64,000 nt of DNA, taken from NCBI RefSeq assembly GCF_022095615.2, contig NZ_CP155559.1, positions 3,345,501-3,409,500 on the forward strand, written 5' to 3'. This document shows positions 8,065-15,813 of this stretch, in pieces. The translations under genes were made by a program, and so were the position numbers. The notes beneath the pieces are model-generated. The model was not told the DNA's origin. It ran no database searches and saw only the letters and a program-made list of their open reading frames with translations. The DNA comes from Bacillus thuringiensis (GTDB lineage: Bacteria; Bacillota; Bacilli; Bacillales; Bacillaceae_G). Each line of letters opens with the position of its first letter. Within the stretch, counting starts at the first letter, position 1.

Positions 8065-8355
8065 ATGAATCTTTCCGTAACAAAAGAAGCAGCACAATGG
8101 TATAAAAACGAATTAAACTTACAATCGGGTGAAACACTACGCCTTTTCGTACAATACGGCGGTTGCAGTACTGTGCAAAAAGGACTTTCTTTAGGTATTC
8201 GTAAAGATGACCCTGCACATCCTGCTGTTCAAACTCAAGAAGAAGGTATTAACTTCTTTATTGAAGGCGATGATGAGTGGTTCTTCGATGGACATAATTT
8301 AGCTGTTACATTTAACGACGGCGATGATTTCCCGCAATTTAATTATGAAAAATAA
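8065..8355 (+). CDS. yneR: HesB/IscA-like fold protein, YneR type
   Basis: 96 residues from the ATG at 8065, which has TTGGAGGAAC 5-8 bases upstream; an upstream in-frame ATG at 8050 has no ribosome site. The sequence has the HesB-like fold pattern (LRLFVQYGGCS, GINFFIEGDDEWFFDG). Canonical A-type iron-sulfur carriers have three cysteines; only one (GGCS) is present here, so iron-sulfur carriage is doubtful. The orthologue in B. subtilis is yneR, next to plsY. Confidence 0.85.
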   Translation: MNLSVTKEAAQWYKNELNLQSGETLRLFVQYGGCSTVQKGLSLGIRKDDPAHPAVQTQEEGINFFIEGDDEWFFDGHNLAVTFNDGDDFPQFNYEK

Positions 8356-8386
8356 AAAAAGCGTGGCTTCTGCCACACTTTTTTTA
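8354..8386. terminator. Bidirectional terminator between yneR and the thioesterase gene
   Basis: Stem AGCGTGGC/GCCACACT (one wobble) flanked by A7 and T7, placed between convergent genes. Confidence 0.8.
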
Positions 8387-8803
8387 TTTTTTCTTAATTT
8401 CCTCATATTTCGCATACCACTCTGGATATAACTTTTTAAATGATACGGGCCTGAACCCTTCTTTTTTCGCACAAATATTCGTCGTACTTGCAGTAATACA
8501 AAGTTCACCATCACCATTATATATTTCATAACCATATACAACGCGAAGCGGGCTCACAGTGTCCACCCACGTTTTCACAATTGCTTTTTCACCGTAACGC
8601 ATTGCTTTACGATATGAAATCTGCAAGTCTAACACAGGAGAAATAATTCCCTCTTTCTCCATTTCAACATATGAAAACCCTAAATCTTGTATAAGTTTCG
8701 TGCGACCTAATTCAAGCCACACCAAATAGTTTGAATGGTAAACAACACCCATTTGATCTGTTTCCGCATAACGGATTTCAACTTCATGTTCTGCTACAAA
8801 CAT
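8384..8803 (-). CDS. yneP: Acyl-CoA thioesterase, YbgC/FcbC hotdog family (YneP type)
   Basis: 139 residues from the ATG at 8803 (AAGGCG upstream); the longer reading frame to 8851 has no ribosome site. The hotdog-fold signature RYAETDQMGVVYHSNYLVWLE holds the family's catalytic Asp and the following helix. The substrate is not deducible. B. subtilis yneP sits near yneR in the same order. Confidence 0.9.
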   Translation of the reverse strand: MFVAEHEVEIRYAETDQMGVVYHSNYLVWLELGRTKLIQDLGFSYVEMEKEGIISPVLDLQISYRKAMRYGEKAIVKTWVDTVSPLRVVYGYEIYNGDGELCITASTTNICAKKEGFRPVSFKKLYPEWYAKYEEIKKK

Positions 8804-8912
8804 ATGTATTCGCCTTCTTTCACTTCTGCTACCTTGCATACATTTAATCATAATACAGTGACATCAAAAATAAAATAAAAACAGTGAATCTTTTACTGAA
8901 AGGAGCAAGCTT

Positions 8913-10205
8913 ATGATTCAAATTGTAACTGTTCGTAGCGGTGATAGTGTATATAGCTTGGCATCAAAATATGGATCAACACCTGACGAAATAGTAAAGG
9001 ACAATGGATTAAATCCAGCTGAAACACTCGTTGTTGGTCAGGCACTGATCGTTAATACGAAAGGGAATAATTATTATGTACAGCCTGGTGATAGCCTATA
9101 TCGAATCTCTCAAACATATAACGTACCTCTCGCTAGTTTAGCTAAAGTTAATAACTTATCTTTAAAATCCATTCTCCATGTTGGACAGCAATTATATATA
9201 CCGAAAGGGACAAAACGTGCAGTAGAATCCATCGCTTATTTACAACCATCAACAATACCAATAAAAGAAAGTTTGGTTAATGCTACGCGTGCCATTAATC
9301 CATTTTTAACATATTTGGCTTACTTCAGTTTCGAGGCAAAAAGAGATGGTACATTGAAAGAACCAACTGAAACAGCTAAAATCGCTAATATTGCAACGCA
9401 AGGCAAAACCATCCCAATGCTCGTTATTACAAATATTGAAAATGGAAATTTCAGTGCCGATCTGACATCAGTTATTTTACGCGATACATCGATTCAAAAC
9501 AAATTTATTACTAACATTTTACAAACAGCTGAGAAGTACGGTATGCGAGACATTCATTTTGATTTCGAGAGTGTAGCACCTGAAGATCGTGAAGCGTATA
9601 ATCGTTTTTTACGAAATGTAAAAACACGATTACCTAATGGATACACATTGAGTACAACACTTGTACCGAAAACGAGCTCAAATCAAAAAGGTAAATTTTT
9701 CGAAGCTCACGATTATAAAGCACAAGGGCAAATTGTTGATTTCGTCGTCATTATGACATACGACTGGGGTTGGCAAGGCGGACCACCGATGGCTATTTCT
9801 CCTATCGGTCCTGTAAAAGAAGTGCTTCAATATGCAAAATCTCAAATGCCTCCCCAAAAAATTATGATGGGGCAAAACTTATACGGATTCGATTGGAAAC
9901 TTCCGTTCAAACAAGGCAATCCGCCCGCAAAAGCGATTAGCTCTGTCGCAGCTGTCGCACTAGCTCGTAAATACAATGTCCCTATCCGCTATGATTTCAC
10001 AGCTCAAGCTCCTCATTTCAATTACTTTGACGAAAACGGCGTACAACACGAAGTTTGGTTTGAAGATTCACGGTCTGTTCAAAGTAAATTCAATTTAATG
10101 AAAGAACAAGGTATAGGCGGTATTAGTTATTGGAAAATCGGTTTACCATTCCCGCAAAATTGGCGTTTACTCGTTGAAAACTTTACGATTACGAAAAAGG
10201 GCTGA
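8913..10205 (+). CDS. sleL: Spore cortex-lytic N-acetylglucosaminidase, LysM + GH18
   Basis: 430 residues: two LysM modules (about 3-48 and 53-96), then a glycoside hydrolase family 18 domain (about 105-425) with the catalytic motif DIHFDFE, acid Glu219. This matches SleL (YaaH type) of B. anthracis and B. cereus, which trims cortex fragments in germination, in length and architecture. There is no cleavable signal peptide, as expected for a protein made in the mother cell and bound through LysM. The start follows AAAGGAG. A perfect terminator closes the gene. Confidence 0.96.
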   Translation: MIQIVTVRSGDSVYSLASKYGSTPDEIVKDNGLNPAETLVVGQALIVNTKGNNYYVQPGDSLYRISQTYNVPLASLAKVNNLSLKSILHVGQQLYIPKGTKRAVESIAYLQPSTIPIKESLVNATRAINPFLTYLAYFSFEAKRDGTLKEPTETAKIANIATQGKTIPMLVITNIENGNFSADLTSVILRDTSIQNKFITNILQTAEKYGMRDIHFDFESVAPEDREAYNRFLRNVKTRLPNGYTLSTTLVPKTSSNQKGKFFEAHDYKAQGQIVDFVVIMTYDWGWQGGPPMAISPIGPVKEVLQYAKSQMPPQKIMMGQNLYGFDWKLPFKQGNPPAKAISSVAAVALARKYNVPIRYDFTAQAPHFNYFDENGVQHEVWFEDSRSVQSKFNLMKEQGIGGISYWKIGLPFPQNWRLLVENFTITKKG

Positions 10206-10225
10206 CATAAGTCAGCCCTTTTTTA
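10194..10225 (+). terminator. Terminator of sleL
   Basis: GGGCTGAC-ATAA-GTCAGCCC followed by TTTTTT; the stem overlaps the last sleL codons. Confidence 0.9.
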
Positions 10226-10272
10226 CTATTAAAATTCCGTCACAAAAAGAAGAATGATAACATTCTCCCTTT

Positions 10273-10407
10273 TTAACCGTTATCAACAATCGGTTGTTTA
10301 CCCGTTTGGTCTTGCATTTGCTTTCCTTTATTGCCACCAGCTTTTTTTGATTGTGTTCCAATATGATTCGGTGCAAAGTCTTTTGAATTCTTTTTCGGAT
10401 TACCCAT
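10273..10407 (-). CDS. sspN: Small acid-soluble spore protein N
   Basis: 44 residues, [20 protein letters not shown]..., the SspN sequence type: a minor spore-core protein made late in the forespore. A perfect AAGGAGG ribosome site lies 8 bases upstream. It follows the FbpB-like gene, with only 43 bases between them that are mostly taken up by a perfect hairpin, so both may share a transcript. Confidence 0.93.
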
Positions 10408-10419
10408 TACTATCGCCTC

Positions 10420-10447
10420 CTTAACACTAGTATCGTACTAGTGTTAA
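10420..10447 (-). repeat. Perfect 13-bp inverted repeat abutting the sspN ribosome site
   Basis: CTTAACACTAGTA-TCG-TACTAGTGTTAAG. On the mRNA the 3' arm ends in AAG, which is also the first part of the sspN AAGGAGG. There is no U-run after it, so it is not a classical terminator. It may affect sspN translation or mRNA processing. Confidence 0.7.
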
Positions 10448-10450
10448 GAT

Positions 10451-10594
10451 TTATTCAGCTTGCTTAAAAAGTTTCATTTCATAACGTTTTTCAATACGCT
10501 CTTCAATGCGATCGATTGCATCACGATCACTTAATAATTGTTGTTTATTTTCTTTCACAAGTTCGTCAAATGATTTACGGCGACTTCTTCTCAC
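10451..10594 (-). CDS. FbpB-family small basic protein
   Basis: 47 residues from a GTG start with GAGAGAGGGTG upstream: VRRSRRKSFDELVKENKQ..., a highly charged helical protein. The RRKSFDELVKENKQQLLSD pattern resembles the FbpB family; B. subtilis FbpB is a Fur-regulated helper of the small RNA FsrA. No Fur box is visible here. A CATACTA sequence 35-40 bases upstream of the start resembles a forespore sigma -10, which would fit co-expression with sspN. The family call is from memory of the pattern. Confidence 0.72.
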   Translation of the reverse strand: MRRSRRKSFDELVKENKQQLLSDRDAIDRIEERIEKRYEMKLFKQAE

Positions 10595-10757
10595 GCTGTT
10601 CACCCTCTCTCCTTCTCATTCTTACTATACATAGTATGAGCAAATGAAAAACTCTTTAATCAGATTTGCAAGAAAATTTTATGTTTTAGTACTCCTAAAA
10701 AAACTCCGTGTACAATAAATTGCAACACTCACGAAATCTGGACACATATCAAAACAC

Positions 10758-10972
10758 CTAAACCATCCGCTGCAATTCACTTAGTACTTTTGACATATTT
10801 TCAAAGGGATATTTTCCGTATACATTGTTAAAAAGATAAATTTGATTGATCTGTTACCATTTCATCCATATCTTAATTCGAAAAATATTTTGAATTCCGA
10901 GCAAATGTCCCTCGATTACTATTGGCTTTAATTGTAATATCCTTTACCGTATGCAATCCATTCCTTTTTCAT
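10758..10972 (-). pseudogene. Decayed TetR-family regulator fragment
   Basis: Reading three minus frames in succession gives MKKEWIAY..., then VKDITIKANSNRGTF, then after stops DMDEMVTDQSNLSF, then NNVYGKYPFENMSKVLSELQ. The second piece closely resembles the TetR helix-turn-helix pattern (ITxKADINRGTFY). At least two in-frame stops and frame changes break it. The rest of the 10.6-11.1 kb gap shows no other gene. Confidence 0.45.
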
Positions 10973-11167
10973 ATGTTAATTTAGTTCATGCATTACGTAT
11001 TGCTTCCCCAATTTTTACCTCATAAATTTTTTTAGACATATTTTTATAAAGTGTTCAAAATACAACAGATCAGCTATTTCTGTTTATTGAACACATGAAA
11101 TATACAAACTATAATAACAAATATAAATAACCAACACTATGTTGGTTAAAAAATAGGAGGCACTAAA

Positions 11168-11665
11168 ATGAAAAACCAAGTATCAATAGTAGTTGAACAT
11201 GAATTGAATAACGTAACACCAGAAATGATTGACTGGTGGTGGGATAATATTGATAACTCTGAACGATATAAACTATGGCACCCAGAAGAACATGTTGATT
11301 TTAAATGGTTAGTTGATCCTAAAGTACATGGGCATGTAGGAGCCATATCAGCTTCAATTGAATCTGCTGGGGATGGACTGGAATTTCCGCTAAGAATTAG
11401 ATGGGAAGATCCTAAAGATTGTCCTATAAATACACATTACAGCCATGTTTTAATGGGTTCATGTTTAGATGATAATGACGATGTAATTTCACAAGTAATA
11501 CATCAATATGAAAAATCCGAGAACGGTACAGTAATGACTTCTACATTCATCTTCCCGAAAGGATTACCACCATTTATTAATCTAAGTGGTTTATATAAAC
11601 ACAATGTAGAAGAAATGAGTGAGTTCAGTAATTTTTTACCAGAACTGTTCAAAGAAAATTTGTAA
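11168..11665 (+). CDS. DAPG hydrolase (PhlG)-like domain protein
   Basis: 165 residues with ribosome site ATAGGAGG. The N-terminal stretch TPEMIDWWWDNIDNSERYKL followed by WHPEEH is typical of the PhlG-like fold, a START-related zinc hydrolase family that cleaves carbon-carbon bonds in phloroglucinols. His and Glu residues suited to metal binding are present (HPEEH, HYSH). The protein is shorter than PhlG (about 290), so substrate and activity are open. It stands alone beside the decayed regulator gene. Confidence 0.65.
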   Translation: MKNQVSIVVEHELNNVTPEMIDWWWDNIDNSERYKLWHPEEHVDFKWLVDPKVHGHVGAISASIESAGDGLEFPLRIRWEDPKDCPINTHYSHVLMGSCLDDNDDVISQVIHQYEKSENGTVMTSTFIFPKGLPPFINLSGLYKHNVEEMSEFSNFLPELFKENL

Positions 11666-11681
11666 GGTAACTAAACAAATT

Positions 11682-11724
11682 AGCCCCCCTCATTTTAGAT
11701 ATGACTAAAATGAGGGGGGCTTTC
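11682..11724 (+). terminator. Terminator after the PhlG-like gene
   Basis: Perfect 17-bp stem AGCCCCCCTCATTTTAG with a 6-base loop, then TTTC. Confidence 0.85.
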
Positions 11725-11879
11725 AATATCAAACCACTCACATTACTTCTCTCAGTAATGCGCTCTGCTCTTCAAATGAAAAACACCTCCGTCAAATTTA
11801 CATACTTAGTATGCGAATTCAGGAGATATTTTTTCCTGTACCACGATTCGGATTCACTTCAAAATAGCACACGGAGTTT

Positions 11880-12827
11880 TTATACCATAACGTTTAAATA
11901 CTCTTTTAATTTCTCTTCTGCATTCACTTCACTTTCTTTATAATCACGCAGCGATTGCAGTACGAAATCATACTGTTCTAAAATATAACTTTCTAATTTC
12001 AAGACATCCTCTAAGCTATTAAGCATAATTCTCGTATTACCAATTTCACTTTTTAACGCCGGTTCACACTTTAAACTCGGACATAGTTCTTTCACATCAT
12101 CTTCTAATATCTCTGTTAATACGTATTTCTTTCGCCCTTTTACTTTTATTCTCATAACTGTATAAAAAGCTTTTATATCTAAATAACTTCCTATATTCAT
12201 GCAACGAACCCATTCAATATCACGTTTATTTCTTACAAGTATCTTTTTTACAGCCTCATATACTGCTGTTTCATCAAGTACTTCCGTATCTGATTTCCTG
12301 TTTGTTTCTTCTTCAATAGATGCACATTTTTGATAAACAGCTGCACACGTAATACAATCATCAAATGCATTATGAGAACTTAAACGAATGCCAAGCATTC
12401 GCTTTAACGTTTCAAGTTTATGATTAGGCGCGTGCTTCATATATTTCTTTGCTAAAAACACAGTGTCAATCACTTTGTTTTTAGGTTCGGACAGCCCAAG
12501 CATATTTACATTACTTTTCAAAAAACGCATATCAAAAGATGCATTATGAGCGACAATAACATTTGTATGTAAAAATGCTAAAAATAAAGGTAATACTTCT
12601 TCAATCGTCGGTGCATCTGAAACACGATAATTTGTAATACCTGTTAAACTCGTTATCCGGTCTGGAATTGAACGCTCTGGATTCACATAGGAAACAAACT
12701 GATCTACTAGTTCATGATTACGATATTTCACTGCTGCGACTTGAATAATTTTATCATTATAAGGGTTAAATCCTGTTGTTTCAAAATCAATTACAACATA
12801 ATCTAACGGTAAGGATACATTCCCCAC
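11880..12827 (-). CDS. DnaQ-like 3'-5' exonuclease with extra C-terminal domain
   Basis: The DEDDh exonuclease motifs are intact: DFETTG (ExoI, residues 14-19), VAHNASFD (ExoII, Asp99) and HNAFDD (ExoIII, His152 and Asp157). Residues after about 170 form a domain I do not recognise. A GTG start at 12827 is chosen because AAGGAG lies 8 bases upstream; the in-frame GTG at 12836 overlaps that ribosome site. It resembles PolC/DinG-like exonuclease proteins of Bacillus, but without polymerase or helicase parts. Probably DNA repair; not certain. Confidence 0.85.
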   Translation of the reverse strand: MGNVSLPLDYVVIDFETTGFNPYNDKIIQVAAVKYRNHELVDQFVSYVNPERSIPDRITSLTGITNYRVSDAPTIEEVLPLFLAFLHTNVIVAHNASFDMRFLKSNVNMLGLSEPKNKVIDTVFLAKKYMKHAPNHKLETLKRMLGIRLSSHNAFDDCITCAAVYQKCASIEEETNRKSDTEVLDETAVYEAVKKILVRNKRDIEWVRCMNIGSYLDIKAFYTVMRIKVKGRKKYVLTEILEDDVKELCPSLKCEPALKSEIGNTRIMLNSLEDVLKLESYILEQYDFVLQSLRDYKESEVNAEEKLKEYLNVMV

Positions 12828-12900
12828 TCCATACACTCCTTTATCTCTAAACGTTTATATTTCTTTTATCATAACATGCTGCTGTCACTACGTGAAAAAG

Positions 12901-12936
12901 AAAAGGTAGAAATGTCACTCTCCACTTCTACCTTTT
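12901..12936. terminator. Terminator of the ResA-like gene
   Basis: 11-bp stem AAAAGGTAGAA/TTCTACCTTTT just after the stop of the oxidoreductase gene at 12942. Confidence 0.8.
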
Positions 12937-12941
12937 CACCG

Positions 12942-13517
12942 TTATTTTAATTTAGCGATTCGTTTCTCCATCTCTTTTTGCGTCATCGGTCCAATGAACT
13001 TATCTTGAATGACACCTTTCGTATCTATAAAATACGAAGTTGGAATCGTAATTACTTTATAGGCTGTTGTTACATCAATGTTCTTGTCCAATAAAATAGG
13101 AAAAGTAATTCCTTTCTCCTTAGCAAAATTACTTACTTTTTCTACTCCCCCACCTTTTTCAGAAGGCGTATAATTTATTGCTAAAATTTCTACGTTTCCT
13201 TTATGTTCTTTATAGAAAGCCTCCATATCCGGCATTTCTTGCTGGCAAGGTCCACACCACGTTGCCCAAAAGTTTAAAATCACTTTCTTTCCTTTTAAAT
13301 CCGATAACTTTACATTCGTTCCATCTAACTTCGTTAATGCAAAATCTGGTGCACTCTTACCTATTTCAATACCATTACTTGCAATCATCTCTTTCATAGC
13401 AGCTTCACTTTTTTCTTGCTCTCCTTGTACCGCCTGATCGTTTTTACCAAACTGTTCATAAGCTGCATATCCCGCTAAAAAAAGTAACACTACAATAATC
13501 GTAAGCTTCCGCCACAT
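12942..13517 (-). CDS. yneN: ResA/TlpA-like membrane-anchored thiol-disulfide oxidoreductase (YneN type)
   Basis: 191 residues: N-terminal membrane anchor (5-20), then a thioredoxin-fold AhpC/TSA-type domain with redox motif WATWCGPC (Cys88, Cys91) and the cis-Pro segment TIPTSYFID. It acts outside the membrane on extracytoplasmic disulfides; ResA and StoA act in cytochrome c maturation and sporulation. In B. subtilis yneN lies beside citB; here the ABC exporter lies between. Start supported by AGGGTG. Confidence 0.9.
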   Translation of the reverse strand: MWRKLTIIVVLLFLAGYAAYEQFGKNDQAVQGEQEKSEAAMKEMIASNGIEIGKSAPDFALTKLDGTNVKLSDLKGKKVILNFWATWCGPCQQEMPDMEAFYKEHKGNVEILAINYTPSEKGGGVEKVSNFAKEKGITFPILLDKNIDVTTAYKVITIPTSYFIDTKGVIQDKFIGPMTQKEMEKRIAKLK

Positions 13518-13765
13518 TTTATATCACCCTAACGTGTTTATCTTGTTATAACTTAATCACCAAAATACTATATATCTTATTTTAGCTTATACGGACAAGC
13601 TTGGAAATATTCACAGTCGAAATAATTAGAATATTCTTATTTAAAGTGTGATTTTTTCCTTTTTATCATATAATTAAAAAAACAGATGAATTGTTGCTTA
13701 TCTTCTTATGGACCCATTCACCTTTTTACTTTCTTATATAACATTCAACAAAAGGGGGATTGTTT

Positions 13766-14023
13766 ATGAATTCATTCGAAAAAACAACATTATATATTCT
13801 TAGTTTTCTTTTATATCCCATCGGTATTATTACATGGATCATTTCACTCTTTAGTAAAGATCTTGAAAAAAAGAAAGTAGGGCGGATTTGTCTCTACGTC
13901 TCTCTAGTCTCATTCGTCCTTTTCTTAATTCTCGGGATTGCAACTTTCCTTATGACCGCTACTTTTAATGTTGATCTGAATCATTCAGAATCTATCGAGT
14001 ATCAAATAAATGATACTGAATAA
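13766..14023 (+). CDS. Small two-span membrane protein
   Basis: 85 residues from ATG 13766 with AAAGGGGG 7 bases upstream. Two hydrophobic segments (about 6-28 and 39-62) are separated by a basic loop KDLEKKKVGR, and a short acidic tail follows. It resembles the DUF4190/DUF4064 class of small membrane proteins, but I cannot name the family. Function unknown. Confidence 0.75.
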   Translation: MNSFEKTTLYILSFLLYPIGIITWIISLFSKDLEKKKVGRICLYVSLVSFVLFLILGIATFLMTATFNVDLNHSESIEYQINDTE

Positions 14024-14051
14024 AGATAAGAGCAGTGCTCTTATCTTTATT
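14019..14051. terminator. Bidirectional terminator between the membrane protein and ABC exporter genes
   Basis: Perfect 16-bp stem AATAAAGATAAGAGCA and its complement with a one-base loop between convergent genes. Confidence 0.75.
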
Positions 14052-15696
14052 CACATCTCTTAAAAAACGAATGACTATGCATTAATTTTTCAGGCCTTCC
14101 ACATGCAACAATACTTCCTTCTTTCATTATGACAACACGATCTGCTAGTATCGCTTTCTCTACATCATGTGTTGCCACAATTCTTGTTACCTCTCTTCCT
14201 AGACTTTCTATCATATTCCAAACCGTTTCTTGATTGCTCGGATCTAATCCCGCAGTCGGTTCATCTAAAATAATAAGATTCGGATTTGAAACAATGGCAC
14301 GTAATAATGCAAGACGTTTCCTTTCCCCTCCCGAAAACTCTTCACCACTTTTATGTAGTACAGTTTGAATCCCTTCAGGTAAATCTCTAATAATCGGCTT
14401 CACATTTATAAGTTCAATATTTTTTTCTAACTGTTTTTCTAAATACTCCTCCCCGAAATACATATTCTCTTTTACGGTCTTCCGAAAGAAACGAGGTTCT
14501 TGCCACACTGTAGTCATACGAGCCTTTTGACCATAACAAACAACGCTACCGTTAGATGGTTTATACAACCCTGTCATTAATTTTAAAAGCGTTGTTTTTC
14601 CCGAACCACTTTCCCCCACAATAATAACGAATTCACCAGGATTAATTTGCAAATCAATGTTTTTTATCCTACATTTCTCTTCATCACTCTCCTGAAATGA
14701 AACATTTGTTACCGTCATCCCCATCGCTCTTTCCACATGACTATCTGCCACTCGTTTATCTAAAAAGGAAAAAACTCTATTTGCCGAAGCGACTGCAACC
14801 TGTGTCATCATTAATAAATCGCCCACGTAACGGACTGGAAAAAAGAGCATTTCAATTGTGGCTAATACTGCAACCAGTGAACCAACTTCCATTTCCCCCT
14901 TCATTATTTTTTGCGCACCTATAATGAGAACAACGATATATGCCCCCGTTTCAATCACTGTGCCAACCACTCCAATACAATGTTGTATCATCGTCTTCTT
15001 TACTTCTGTTTTATAAGATTGTGCCGTCACTCCCTTAAATAAGTGAATGACCCACTTTTCTTTTTGCAAACTACGTAAATCTTGTGCTCCTTTTACAAAC
15101 TGTGACACCATCTCTACAACACTTGATTGATTCTTTTGAGCAATACTTGCAATATTTCTTACCTTTTTTCCCGCCAACATCGGAACCGTTGCACTTAAAA
15201 ATAAAAACGGAGTTACCCACAATATGAACTTCATATCTATATGTTGTAACGCTATGAATGCACCTATAAATTGCGCAATGGCGTGTATATATTCTATTAA
15301 TATAGAACCATATAATCTGACCCAGTTTGGAATATCAGACACAACTAACGTCTCTAACTCTCCTTCCTTAATCTTTTCACTCTCTTCAAATGGTAATGCG
15401 AGAAAATGACGCATTACATCTATACGCTTCCTCCGCAATATTCGTTGACTTGCTTTGGAGCTTATATAATTAAATGAAAGATTGTTCACCCACATCAACA
15501 AGCGGCTAGCTGCAAACAATGTAATATACACATACGCCGCCTTTAACTCCCGTTGAATCAGGTTATCTATAATTAACCCCATGAATAGTGGACGGGATAA
15601 ATTTAAAATAGCTGCAAAAATCCCACTGCATACAGCTGCTATTACTAATATTTTTTCTTTCTGTAACGGTAACAATATTCTTTTATATTCTTTCAT
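14047..15696 (-). CDS. ABC exporter, fused permease and ATPase
   Basis: 549 residues from ATG 15696 (GGAGGG 6 bases upstream). A six-span type I exporter membrane domain covers about 1-300. The nucleotide-binding domain follows, with Walker A GESGSGKTT, signature SGGERKRLALLRA, Walker B LIILDEPTAGLD and switch His in ATHD. The Q-loop is WQEPRFF. It acts as a half-transporter homodimer or heterodimer; no partner gene adjoins. Substrate unknown. Confidence 0.92.
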   Translation of the reverse strand: MKEYKRILLPLQKEKILVIAAVCSGIFAAILNLSRPLFMGLIIDNLIQRELKAAYVYITLFAASRLLMWVNNLSFNYISSKASQRILRRKRIDVMRHFLALPFEESEKIKEGELETLVVSDIPNWVRLYGSILIEYIHAIAQFIGAFIALQHIDMKFILWVTPFLFLSATVPMLAGKKVRNIASIAQKNQSSVVEMVSQFVKGAQDLRSLQKEKWVIHLFKGVTAQSYKTEVKKTMIQHCIGVVGTVIETGAYIVVLIIGAQKIMKGEMEVGSLVAVLATIEMLFFPVRYVGDLLMMTQVAVASANRVFSFLDKRVADSHVERAMGMTVTNVSFQESDEEKCRIKNIDLQINPGEFVIIVGESGSGKTTLLKLMTGLYKPSNGSVVCYGQKARMTTVWQEPRFFRKTVKENMYFGEEYLEKQLEKNIELINVKPIIRDLPEGIQTVLHKSGEEFSGGERKRLALLRAIVSNPNLIILDEPTAGLDPSNQETVWNMIESLGREVTRIVATHDVEKAILADRVVIMKEGSIVACGRPEKLMHSHSFFKRCE

Positions 15697-15726
15697 GACA
15701 TTCCCTCCGTTTTTTATAGTAAAAAG

Positions 15727-15758
15727 AAAGGGATGAAACCAAATGGTTTCATCCCTTT
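15727..15758 (-). terminator. Second terminator after acnA
   Basis: Perfect 14-bp stem AAAGGGATGAAACC with AAAT loop, followed on the minus strand by CTTTTTAC. Confidence 0.75.
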
Positions 15759-15764
15759 CCATAA

Positions 15765-15798
15765 AATAAGGAAGCTAACAGTTGTTAGCTTCCTTATT
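15765..15798 (-). terminator. First terminator after acnA
   Basis: Perfect 16-bp stem AATAAGGAAGCTAACA with a 2-base loop, 16 bases after the acnA stop. The tandem terminators insulate the ABC exporter gene. Confidence 0.8.
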
Positions 15799-15813
15799 GT
15801 TCATTTCAATTAT

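Noticed and set aside
10451..10594. Tlp (thioredoxin-like spore protein) as the partner of sspN
   Set aside because: In B. subtilis tlp accompanies sspN, but this 47-residue sequence fits the FbpB pattern and not Tlp.
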